This document shows positions 1-5,893 of a DNA stretch of 6,792 nucleotides, in pieces. The position numbers and the translations under genes were made by a program. This DNA comes from Candidatus Thorarchaeota archaeon (lineage in GTDB: Archaea > Asgardarchaeota > Thorarchaeia > Thorarchaeales > Thorarchaeaceae): the NCBI GenBank assembly GCA_016839345.1, contig JAEOUL010000142.1:1-6792 (forward strand), written 5' to 3'. The stretch's first letter is position 1. Every line of letters begins with the position of its first letter. Under the pieces are notes generated by a model. That model made no database searches. It was given only the letters and a program-made list of their open reading frames with translations, and was not told the DNA's origin.

Positions 1-193
1 AAACACCGTTCTGTATTTTGACGTTATTTCCAATTTTAACATCTGCATCAATATAGACATCTTTTCCAATGATACAGTTTTTTCCTATTGATGCTGTTCC
101 CCTGATGTGGGCAAAATGCCAAATTTTTGATCCTTCACCAATCTTGGCTCCTTCGTCAACAACTGCAAGTGGGTGGATGAAGACTTCGGTCAT
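1..193 (-). CDS. Sugar N-acetyltransferase of the left-handed beta-helix (hexapeptide) family, WbpD/WlbB-like; C-terminal part beyond the window
   Basis: Reading leftwards from ATG at 193, the 64 visible codons begin MTEVFIHPLAVVDEGAKIG and continue with short repeats of the form [IV]-G-x-x-x-x: IGEGSKIW, IGKNCIIG, IGNNVKIQ. These are hexapeptide repeats of the left-handed beta-helix acetyltransferases. The FIHP-x-A-V-V-D-E-G opening followed by KIWHFAHI matches enzymes that N-acetylate UDP-3-amino-uronic acid sugars (WbpD/WlbB type) for surface polysaccharide or glycan synthesis. That substrate is inferred from family resemblance; the repeats themselves are plain. The start is firm because an in-frame TAA lies immediately before the ATG. 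No strong Shine-Dalgarno is seen (GGAG lies about 15 nt upstream). It follows the Lrp gene by 34 nt on the same strand, so co-transcription is possible. The gene continues past base 1. Confidence 0.85.
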   Translation of the reverse strand, partial: MTEVFIHPLAVVDEGAKIGEGSKIWHFAHIRGTASIGKNCIIGKDVYIDADVKIGNNVKIQNGV

Positions 194-227
194 TTATTTC
201 ACAATGTTCTCCAAGTCTTCATTAGAG

Positions 228-839
228 TTAACTCTTGCTCTTTCGTTTTTTCTTAACTTTCGCTGGTGATGCCCAGAGCGTACCTTTATAGACGTTAGTC
301 GGCGGACATCCTAAACACTTGTCAGCAAGATATCTCTTACAACTTCCACAATTCCGTCCACACGGTGATGTGGGTGAGCCAGTCGATTTGGGAGCTAAAT
401 CAAGTGGAATGAACTTTGGGTAAACGGGAGCATTTCCGAACCAGCTCTCTGATCTTCTGACTCCGGGCTCAGTCCTCATACTACAGGTACCAATAATTGA
501 TTCCAAGCTCCAAGTGTCTTCTGCGACCATCACTGCAAAGATATTGTACCTTCCTGTTACAGGTGCGAACATCAACAATCTTGGACAGTTCTTGTAATCT
601 TCTTGAATTCGTTCAGCCACTTCCATGTCTTCGGTTTCAAGCCCCATGAAGAATACCTTTGTATCAAGAAACTCTGAATTCACTCCTGCAGTGATCTGTA
701 CAAGATTGGACCCGACAAGCTTGTCAAGCCGCTTACTCACAGCAACATGAGACATTCCTAATTGCTTTCCGATATCTGAGAGACTTGTTCTTCCATTCTT
801 TTGCAATATTGATACTAATTTCTTGTCAATATCATCCAT
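228..839 (-). CDS. Lrp/AsnC-family transcriptional regulator with a C-terminal cysteine cluster
   Basis: The 203-residue protein opens with an AsnC-type helix-turn-helix (about residues 1-55: MDDIDKKLVSIL, GRTSLSDIGKQLGMSHVAVSKRL, with SHVAVSKRL as recognition helix). A ligand-binding/oligomerisation (RAM-like) domain follows at about 62-140. Classical Lrp proteins are about 150 residues. The extra tail carries Cys160, 164, 167, 175 and 178 (C-x3-C-x2-C-x7-C-x2-C, core CGRNCGSC then CLGCPP), resembling the cysteine motif of DUF3795-type proteins and suited to bind zinc or an Fe-S cluster. It ends in a lysine-rich basic segment (KVKKKRKSKS). The ATG at 839 is preceded by GGAGTGA, a fair ribosome-binding site. 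The gene lies 100 bp downstream of thyA on the same strand; that gap has a weak TATA-like TTCATATA (914-921, minus strand), so it may have its own promoter. Targets and effector are unknown; the tail suggests metal or redox sensing, which is inference. Confidence 0.9.
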   Translation of the reverse strand: MDDIDKKLVSILQKNGRTSLSDIGKQLGMSHVAVSKRLDKLVGSNLVQITAGVNSEFLDTKVFFMGLETEDMEVAERIQEDYKNCPRLLMFAPVTGRYNIFAVMVAEDTWSLESIIGTCSMRTEPGVRRSESWFGNAPVYPKFIPLDLAPKSTGSPTSPCGRNCGSCKRYLADKCLGCPPTNVYKGTLWASPAKVKKKRKSKS

Positions 840-939
840 TCAGTTTCACTCCATTAGTTCATAACAATCCACGGGTACTAATTGAAACCTGAATTGCCGT
901 TCAAGTTAAAGGTCTATATGAATGAAACGGGTCGCGCTT

Positions 940-1563
940 TTAGACTTTTTCAGCCTTTTCCCAGTCATGCTTGTAGATGTGTGCATTCACTGAAAGAGTT
1001 GTAATTGTTCCAGGCTTGAGCTGAGTCCTCTCAGAAACAAAAGATAGAAGCTCACCAAGAGCGTACACATTTGCTGGCCACGCACCGTACATATCATTTG
1101 AACGGATCATAACGGAAAGGTCAAGGAATCCCTCACGCATCATGAATACGAAGTGATTCAGACAGGGCACCTCATCCACAATCATGTCCTTTCTAGGATC
1201 CCAAGTCGTCGCAACTGCTCTTCTGCTGTGGGGACTATCCTTGAGCTTTGCAATAACATAGTCAATCTGATTGAGGGTTTCTTCACCCCATGCATTGAGC
1301 CGCTCACCGTAAGTATAGTCGAAGTCCATTCTATCCGGATTAAGCAGTTGAGTTGCATATTTGTCACGGAGTACTTCTTCACTGAAAGGGTATTTGTTAC
1401 TGACTCTGTCTGTGTATGGATCTTCTATGTGTATCATGACATTATCATGCCATCGAGTTTCACTATCTCTCTCATCAACACGCGTCATTCCGGTTTCCAT
1501 TATCTTTCTGATAATGCGGGTCCATCCATCCAAAGGAGTCTTTGCTCTCAGATATGTTGGCAC
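940..1563 (-). CDS. thyA: Thymidylate synthase, methanogen/archaeal ThyA type
   Basis: The 207-residue protein catalyses reductive methylation of dUMP to dTMP in the cytoplasm. Visible hallmarks are YTYGERL (84-90), the paired arginines SRRAV (Arg114-Arg115, phosphate binding), the nucleophile in VPCLNHFVF (Cys134), the dUMP-binding RSND-x6-PAN segment (Asp157 and Asn165) and the distal NAHIY (His195, Tyr197). Asn165 sits where dUMP enzymes have Asn and dCMP hydroxymethylases have Asp, so thymidylate synthesis is favoured over hydroxymethylation. The length suits the short archaeal form, whose one-carbon donor may be a tetrahydromethanopterin-type folate analogue (family knowledge). The start is GTG at 1563, set by AAGGAGAT (1570-1577, minus strand) six bases away. 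An out-of-frame ATG begins two bases earlier (1565) and stops after five codons. The gene diverges from the redoxin-nrdD operon, so two deoxynucleotide-synthesis units share one intergenic region. Confidence 0.93.
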   Translation of the reverse strand: MPTYLRAKTPLDGWTRIIRKIMETGMTRVDERDSETRWHDNVMIHIEDPYTDRVSNKYPFSEEVLRDKYATQLLNPDRMDFDYTYGERLNAWGEETLNQIDYVIAKLKDSPHSRRAVATTWDPRKDMIVDEVPCLNHFVFMMREGFLDLSVMIRSNDMYGAWPANVYALGELLSFVSERTQLKPGTITTLSVNAHIYKHDWEKAEKV

Positions 1564-1755
1564 ATTGATATCTCCTTATTCAATCCAAGGACATCGACCC
1601 ACCTATTCTAGTTTTCTTTCCAAAACCGACCTCTGAATTTTTGACCATATGCCAGCATTGAACCGCGCCAAATTCACTGAACATTTTGTTTCATCTCTTG
1701 ATGATCTTCACTAGAAATTTGTACTGTGAATCGCCTTCAGAACTGCAAAATACTA

Positions 1756-1764
1756 CTTTTAAAC
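1756..1764 (+). promoter_or_regulatory. Candidate archaeal TATA box for the redoxin-nrdD operon
   Basis: CTTTTAAAC fits the archaeal TATA consensus and has an A-rich stretch (GCAAAATAC) upstream as a possible BRE. Archaeal transcription normally starts about 25 nt downstream of the box centre, which predicts a start near 1785 and a leader of about 170 nt before the redoxin start codon. This is a by-eye call with no transcript evidence. Confidence 0.4.
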
Positions 1765-1776
1765 GAGCAGAGGTTG

Positions 1777-1789
1777 TTCGAAATTCGAA
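1777..1789. promoter_or_regulatory. TTCGAA-A-TTCGAA double palindrome, candidate operator at the predicted transcription start
   Basis: Two copies of the palindromic hexamer TTCGAA are separated by one A, giving a 13-bp near-perfect palindrome. It spans the start predicted from the TATA box at 1756-1764, where a bound repressor would block the polymerase. The regulator is unknown; the Lrp-like protein at 228-839 is a neighbour but nothing in the sequence ties it to this site. Confidence 0.4.
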
Positions 1790-1807
1790 TGACTTTAAGA
1801 GGGATGT

Positions 1808-1854
1808 CCGGAAGTTAACACTTGAGAAGATGTGTGACTCAAGGACTTCCCCGG
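1808..1854 (+). promoter_or_regulatory. Two-part stem-loop in the presumed leader of redoxin-nrdD
   Basis: CTTGAG (1821-1826) pairs with CTCAAG (1838-1843) around an 11-nt loop. Below an asymmetric internal loop (TAACA against a single G), GGAAGT (1810-1815) pairs with ACTTCC (1845-1850). CC (1808-1809) can extend the stem to GG (1853-1854) past a two-C bulge. Fourteen pairs in nested order are more than expected from chance in such a short stretch. It matches no riboswitch family I recognise. It may act as a leader RNA structure or as a DNA inverted repeat for a regulator. Confidence 0.45.
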
Positions 1855-1957
1855 TTGGCCTAGAACTAAGCTACAGACCGACTCCAAGCGGCGTTACGCT
1901 TTTATTCCTGAAAGACCAATCCTTGTTTTGCTCCTTCTTGCCGGGAGGGAGTGGTTC

Positions 1958-2266
1958 ATGCATACGCCGGGAGGACTAGCTATTATACCAACTTTATACT
2001 TGTTCACGCAGGACAACTGTGTTAATTGCCCTGCAGCAAAAGCAGTAATCGATGAGGCTTTTGACGGTTCCAAAGATGTCATGATAAAGACAATTGATCT
2101 CCGGAGGATAGACCCTGAATTTGAGTTCAAACTCCTTGAAAACCAAGTGTTCATTGCAAGTACTCCCTCGATTCTGATTGAGAACGGCGGCAAACTTAGA
2201 CTTCTCTATAGTGGGGAAGTACCAAGTGTAGAGGCTATACGTGAGGAGGTTCAGAAGTACGCATGA
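1958..2266 (+). CDS. Glutaredoxin/NrdH-like redoxin, probable electron donor to NrdD
   Basis: The predicted 102-residue protein has a thioredoxin fold outline: first strand PTLYLFTQ, redox motif DNCVNCPAAKAV (Cys21 and Cys24, C-V-N-C), a central strand VMIKTIDLRR, the cis-proline ASTPSILIE (Pro70), then GKLRLLYSGEVP and a final helix. It should carry electrons as a cytoplasmic dithiol protein. It overlaps nrdD by four bases (ATGA), indicating translational coupling. NrdH-like redoxins are known reductants for formate-independent class III reductases, including one from Methanosarcina barkeri, so the pairing is functionally sensible. The start is uncertain: ATG at 1958 has GGGAGG ten bases upstream, while a second CCGGGAGG (1967-1974) lies seven bases before ATT at 1982, which would give a protein beginning right at the first strand. 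An upstream in-frame ATG at 1928 has poorer support. Confidence 0.85.
   Translation: MHTPGGLAIIPTLYLFTQDNCVNCPAAKAVIDEAFDGSKDVMIKTIDLRRIDPEFEFKLLENQVFIASTPSILIENGGKLRLLYSGEVPSVEAIREEVQKYA
2243..2250 (+). promoter_or_regulatory. Strong Shine-Dalgarno for nrdD inside the redoxin gene
   Basis: GAGGAGGT closely complements the archaeal 16S 3' end and lies 12 bases before the nrdD ATG at 2263. It supports the first methionine as the start rather than Met21, which has no comparable site. Confidence 0.65.
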
Positions 2267-4404
2267 CTGACATTGGCAGCACAATTACCTCAGCTGAAGA
2301 CCTCAGAGCCAGAGAGAAGAAGATGCCAAAGGTCCGAACAACCAGATCTACAATGGAACCATTCGACGCACACAAAATCATAGATAGTCTTGTTCAGGAG
2401 GCTGGTCTTCTTAATGCAGATGCTCAACTCGTTGCTGTCAAAGTTATGGATCGAATAGTTGCCTCGGGTATCAAATTCCTTTCAGGACCACTCATTCGAG
2501 AGATGTGTAACAGTATTCTTGCTGAGATGGGTTTTGAACGAGAGCGTATTCTCTATACTCGTGTGGGAATCCCAATGCACGACCTCGGTCTTCTCATCAA
2601 CAATCCCGGTGAGCATACATCCAATGCTAATCTAATGCGTAACCCTGAAACCATCGCCAAACTTGTACATGATCAGGTTATGGAACAGCATACCTACCTC
2701 TCCATACCTCCTCACCTTGCAGATGCTCATCTCAGAGGTGACATCTACATCAAGGACCGTGAATACTTCAGTACTCGTGATTATTGTGCCACCTGGGATT
2801 TACGGCAGGTTCTCAAGCTAGGTATTGCACCCGATGGACTAGGTGGCATGCACTCGAGTGCAGCTGGTCCTGCTCAGCATCTCCCCGTCGCAGTGAATCA
2901 CTCTGCTATATGGCTAGCTGCTGCACAGAGCTCATTCGCAGGTGGTCAAGGGTACTTCTACTTCAACACTTTTCTCGCTCCCTACATGAAGGGGCTTTCA
3001 TACAAGAAGATCAAACAGTCTGCACAACAACTCATTTTCACACTCACTCAACAATATGTGGCTCGTGGAGGTCAGGTAATCTTCTCAAGTGTAGATCTTA
3101 CACCTGGAATTCCGAAAATCATGAGGGATGTTCCAGCAGTTCTACCGGGAGGGAAAATAACTGAGGTCACTTACGGTGATTATGAGGAAGAGGCTCGAAT
3201 GTACTTCAATGCCTTTATGGAAGTGATGATAGGAGGCGATGCCAAGGGCAAGGGATTTGGGTTTCCAAAACCGAACATTGTTCTTCGGAAGGAGTTCATG
3301 GGTTCAGAGTTTGACGAGTCATGGAAACTCGTAGCTGAATTAACTGCAAAACATGGTTCTCCATATTTTGAGAATTACCTTAACTGGAGATCCAAGATTG
3401 AGGCTGGTTGCAGTAGTTGTTGCTCTCACCTTTGGACTGCTAGTAGTGAAGAGGAGCTCGAAGAGTTTCTAAGTGGCAACATGGTCTTCGGAGCTTCTCA
3501 AATGGTTACACCCAACTTCGGTCGTGCCGCGTGGCTTGGTAGAGCTGATGAAGCCCAATTCTTTGAGAAGATAGATGCCTTTGTGGAGTTGTCCAAGGAG
3601 GTCATTTTAGAGAAGAAGCGACTCATGGACAAGCTGATAGCTAGTGGAAGTGTTCCTTTCTATACTCAGCCCAAACCCAATGGTGATCCGTTGATTGACA
3701 TGAACAAACGTGAGTTCCTGCTTGGGACTGTTGGCTTTGACGAAATGGCCTTGGTGATGACAGACCACCATTTACATGAGAGAGAGGGCACTCGGTTTGG
3801 AATCAAAGTCCTCAAGCATTTGAAGCAGAAAGCTGCTGAGTTCCAGGAAGAAACTGGTTTCCATTTTGGAGTGACTCGAACTCCTGCTGAGAGTGCCGCT
3901 GGTCGACTTGCTGCAAAAGACTACAAGGCTTACACCGGAATGAGGAAATACCTCAAGGGTGAGGCTCCAAATGTCTACTACACAAACAGCACAACTCTAG
4001 ATGTCAATGCCAATCTTCCACTGAGTCAACGAATCAAGAAAGAAGGCATGTTCCATCCGTTCATGGATGGTGGTGCTCTTACGCATATCTATCTTGGCGA
4101 GGCTAACCCTGACCCTGATGCTCTGTGGAAACTGACAATGAAGATTGCCACTGAAACTCTCAATTCATACTGGAGCTTCACGAAAGACGTTTTACAGTGC
4201 CCATCCTGCACTTATCAGACTGGTATTGATTGGCGAAATGCCAGATTTGCTACGATAGAAGATCTATCGAGAATTCCCTGTCCAAAATGCGGTTATGTTG
4301 GTGTTGAGGTGTTTAGTAGGATAACAGGGTATCTCCAGTCACTTTCGAGCTTTAATCCTGCAAAGAAGCAGGAGTTCCTTGATAGGCATAGATATTCACT
4401 CTAA
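2263..4404 (+). CDS. nrdD: Anaerobic (class III) ribonucleoside-triphosphate reductase
   Basis: The 713-residue enzyme reduces ribonucleoside triphosphates to deoxynucleotides by glycyl-radical chemistry. An ATP-cone allosteric domain spans about residues 22-110 (VRTTRSTMEPFDAHKI to HDLGLLI). The catalytic barrel follows; likely active-site cysteines are Cys175 (DYCATWD) and one of the CSSCC group (Cys383, 386, 387), assigned by resemblance only. The C-terminal domain has a zinc site, CPSC (646-649) and CPKC (673-676), and the glycyl-radical motif RITGY with Gly689. The family consensus is usually RV-x-GY, so Ile687 is a mild variant. Met1 is favoured by the Shine-Dalgarno at 2243-2250 and the four-base overlap with the redoxin, which probably supplies electrons in place of formate. 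The radical-SAM activase NrdG is needed but absent here. The last 192 bases of coding homology are repeated 1.7 kb downstream (5942-6133). Confidence 0.97.
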   Translation: MTDIGSTITSAEDLRAREKKMPKVRTTRSTMEPFDAHKIIDSLVQEAGLLNADAQLVAVKVMDRIVASGIKFLSGPLIREMCNSILAEMGFERERILYTRVGIPMHDLGLLINNPGEHTSNANLMRNPETIAKLVHDQVMEQHTYLSIPPHLADAHLRGDIYIKDREYFSTRDYCATWDLRQVLKLGIAPDGLGGMHSSAAGPAQHLPVAVNHSAIWLAAAQSSFAGGQGYFYFNTFLAPYMKGLSYKKIKQSAQQLIFTLTQQYVARGGQVIFSSVDLTPGIPKIMRDVPAVLPGGKITEVTYGDYEEEARMYFNAFMEVMIGGDAKGKGFGFPKPNIVLRKEFMGSEFDESWKLVAELTAKHGSPYFENYLNWRSKIEAGCSSCCSHLWTASSEEELEEFLSGNMVFGASQMVTPNFGRAAWLGRADEAQFFEKIDAFVELSKEVILEKKRLMDKLIASGSVPFYTQPKPNGDPLIDMNKREFLLGTVGFDEMALVMTDHHLHEREGTRFGIKVLKHLKQKAAEFQEETGFHFGVTRTPAESAAGRLAAKDYKAYTGMRKYLKGEAPNVYYTNSTTLDVNANLPLSQRIKKEGMFHPFMDGGALTHIYLGEANPDPDALWKLTMKIATETLNSYWSFTKDVLQCPSCTYQTGIDWRNARFATIEDLSRIPCPKCGYVGVEVFSRITGYLQSLSSFNPAKKQEFLDRHRYSL
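4204..4395 (+). repeat. Direct repeat, upstream copy: 3' end of nrdD
   Basis: This stretch encodes NrdD residues 648-711 (second cysteine of the first zinc pair through the glycyl-radical motif to near the C-terminus). It matches 5942-6133 in the same orientation with no gaps. By hand I count 22 differing bases in 192, about 88% identity. The start-to-start distance is 1738 bases. Confidence 0.95.
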
Positions 4405-4431
4405 TAATGGATTGCTGAAATCATTGCTGAA

Positions 4432-4440
4432 CTTTTTAAG
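4432..4440 (+). promoter_or_regulatory. Candidate TATA box for the membrane-protein gene, leaderless arrangement
   Basis: CTTTTTAAG is centred about 28 bases before the ATG at 4464, the spacing expected if transcription begins at or next to the start codon. No Shine-Dalgarno precedes that ATG, which agrees with a leaderless message. The box lies 28 bases after the nrdD stop, so the gene downstream is probably transcribed separately. Confidence 0.5.
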
Positions 4441-4463
4441 TTCTCAAAGATATAACTGCACAA

Positions 4464-4997
4464 ATGAGCGGTAGTAAACCAAATCCTCAACCAGACCCTG
4501 CAGATGTTCAAAAGCAAGACGCAGACACAGAAACAGAATTAGAGGTTCTAAAGGTCTTCTTTGAGCAGAATTGGCTCCATGCAAGGCACATAGAAAACGA
4601 GCGTTTGTGGTTTACAAATGTCTATGTTGTTCTGATAGTTGCACTCATGGCAATCCTTGGAACTTCTAATATATCACCTACATCTGGCACTCTATTTCCT
4701 CTTTATTCCATAATAGCATACTTCTCTTTTCTGGGACTCGGATTCTGTATGAAGATTCGGATAGAATTTCACAATCATACAACAAAGGCAGAACAAAATG
4801 TAAGAAGAATGGCAGAATTAGCCCAATGCTCACCTGACATGGGAATATCCCAGATGGGGCTGCCGATTAATACAAGTATATGGAGGTATGTAAAAGTAAG
4901 GAATGTCATGGTCGCATTCTATTTGCCTGGATTGATATTTGGAATCATTCTATCAATTATTACATTTTCACCATGGTTGGCTTCATTTATTCCATAA
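4464..4997 (+). CDS. Three-helix membrane protein of unknown function
   Basis: I do not recognise a characterised family. The 177-residue protein has a polar N-terminus (about 1-30, rich in Pro, Gln, Asp, Glu), then an amphipathic charged segment FFEQNWLHARHIENERLWFTN (31-52) leading into the first membrane helix (about 53-68). A second helix lies at about 77-96 and a third at about 148-170. Between helices two and three is a soluble loop of about 50 residues with mixed charge (KIRIEFHNHTTKAEQNVRR). The H-A-R-H-x-E-N-E-R-L-W-F-T-N-x-Y lead-in is reminiscent of small bacterial and archaeal membrane proteins seen without known function. There is no signal peptide and no catalytic motif. The start has no ribosome-binding site but is well placed behind a TATA-like box. 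It lies between the two copies of the nrdD 3' end, and its 3' end faces the HAD gene 35 bp away. Confidence 0.8.
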   Translation: MSGSKPNPQPDPADVQKQDADTETELEVLKVFFEQNWLHARHIENERLWFTNVYVVLIVALMAILGTSNISPTSGTLFPLYSIIAYFSFLGLGFCMKIRIEFHNHTTKAEQNVRRMAELAQCSPDMGISQMGLPINTSIWRYVKVRNVMVAFYLPGLIFGIILSIITFSPWLASFIP

Positions 4998-5032
4998 TAT
5001 TATGTTCAGAGATGTATAGTACCCGGCTTGGA

Positions 5033-5797
5033 CTAGAGCCATTTTGAAACTGTAACTGGTACTTCTGCTAGGCTATGTATAATCGCATCTGGTCTGCAGG
5101 ATGGAACCTGCTCATAGCTCCTCCACTTTGTAGAATATTCATACTCCTCTGGGGGAACTATCAGTATTGTCAATATTCTTAATCTGCAGGCAGGTATGAT
5201 ATCCCGATTTGGATCATCACCAACATAAACTGTTCTTTCAGGATCTGTTTTTAGTCTATCAAGCATAAGATGGAATGCACGTTCTTCAGGTTTTTCGACT
5301 CCAAGTTTTTCTGAGCTTATGACTTCATCAAAGCATTCGATAATCCCATATGCTTTCAGAGCTTCTTCCAAATACGTTTGTCTTTCATTACTCAGTACAC
5401 TCAATTTGAGTCCCATCTTCTTAAGTTCATTGAATGTTTTGTAAACTTCTAGCTTTCTAGCAGCATCATTGTTTAGATATTTCAGAAAAGCCGACCGATA
5501 ATGAGCAAGGAGTTCATTCACTATTTGGTCAGTATGGTGACATGAGAGTAGTAGTTTCTCTACCACATCTTCAACAATTGGTTCTTCTTGGAAGAAATGA
5601 GAAACGAATGGATAATTGATATTTCTGTTGGATTCAGCCCATTGCTTAACTATCTCATTGCTATCAACTTGATAGTTATATTTCTGGAATATTTCATGAA
5701 ATCTCCTAGATTCCAACCTGAGAATTTTCTCAAATGGATCAAAGACAATTGTATTGCCATAATCAAAGACAATGCTGTCTATCTTATTCCTATCCAT
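5033..5797 (-). CDS. HAD-superfamily hydrolase, probable phosphatase
   Basis: From ATG at 5797 the protein has 254 residues and all four HAD motifs: motif I VFDYGNT (nucleophile Asp12), motif II VLSN (Ser136, Asn137), motif III lysine in VEKPEERAF (Lys169), and motif IV VYVGDDPNRDI (Asp194, Asp199). Residue +2 after the nucleophile, usually the acid/base Asp, is Gly14. FD-x-G-N-T forms are known in the superfamily, but the exchange makes hydrolytic efficiency or substrate class uncertain. An alpha-helical cap lies between motifs I and II (about residues 25-120, subfamily I). A longer frame starts at TTG 5851, but a TATA-like CTATATTG sits between the two starts and would place transcription about 9 bases before the ATG, so the shorter form is preferred. 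The substrate is unknown. It converges on the membrane-protein gene and diverges from the NrdD-fragment reading frame. Confidence 0.88.
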   Translation of the reverse strand: MDRNKIDSIVFDYGNTIVFDPFEKILRLESRRFHEIFQKYNYQVDSNEIVKQWAESNRNINYPFVSHFFQEEPIVEDVVEKLLLSCHHTDQIVNELLAHYRSAFLKYLNNDAARKLEVYKTFNELKKMGLKLSVLSNERQTYLEEALKAYGIIECFDEVISSEKLGVEKPEERAFHLMLDRLKTDPERTVYVGDDPNRDIIPACRLRILTILIVPPEEYEYSTKWRSYEQVPSCRPDAIIHSLAEVPVTVSKWL

Positions 5798-5828
5798 ATT
5801 TTTTTTCGCCTTTCGAATTGATTGACTG

Positions 5829-5836
5829 CAATATAG
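5829..5836 (-). promoter_or_regulatory. Candidate TATA box for the HAD gene
   Basis: On the minus strand CTATATTG is centred about 35 bases before the ATG at 5797, predicting a start near 5806 and a very short leader. It argues against translation from the TTG at 5851. Confidence 0.4.
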
Positions 5837-5893
5837 CCTAGCATCAATCAATAGTAGTTGTATCTAAGACTCTTCTGACTTTTTAGATTACTG

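Larger units (their letters stand above)
1564..1957. other. 394-bp divergent intergenic region between thyA and the redoxin-nrdD operon
   Basis: No convincing gene is seen here. The rightward part (about 1756-1957) contains a TATA-like box, a TTCGAA double repeat, a two-part stem-loop and a smaller hairpin at 1886-1901 (AAGCG, six-base loop, CGCTT, then TTATT), which together look like the promoter and a leader of about 170 nt for the redoxin-nrdD transcript. The leftward part holds the thyA ribosome-binding site; I could not choose a TATA box for thyA. An open frame at 1686-1979 crosses these elements but has no recognisable protein character. No tRNA or box C/D RNA was found by eye. Confidence 0.6.

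Noticed and set aside
586..640. TRASH-type metal-sensing domain in the Lrp protein
   Set aside because: The cysteine spacing at residues 160-178 does not fit C-x19-22-C-x3-C, and the region just named carries only the ordinary RAM domain.
1153..1636. Two overlapping + strand frames and one further minus-strand frame inside or across thyA
   Set aside because: They are antisense or shifted frames of a clear thymidylate synthase and have no protein-like character of their own.
1690..1740. Possible box C/D guide RNA around TTGATGA at 1699-1705
   Set aside because: No CTGA box D at a fitting distance and no C'/D' pair.
1686..1979. Open frame of 97 codons on the + strand between thyA and the redoxin
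   Set aside because: It crosses the TATA-like box, the TTCGAA repeat and the stem-loop, overlaps the redoxin start in another frame, has no good ribosome-binding site and resembles no family I know.
1894..2284. Two minus-strand frames over the redoxin gene
   Set aside because: Shadows of the redoxin coding sequence, whose C-V-N-C motif and cis-proline are clear.
4998..5032. Bidirectional terminator between the convergent membrane-protein and HAD genes
   Set aside because: No clear hairpin or T-run on either strand in these 35 bases.
5588..5821. A 77-codon + strand frame rich in hydrophobic residues
   Set aside because: Antisense to the N-terminal part of the HAD gene, where the catalytic motif I is encoded on the minus strand.
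5033..5851. Longer HAD protein from TTG at 5851
   Set aside because: The extra 18 residues precede the usual HAD start, and a TATA-like element lies inside them.
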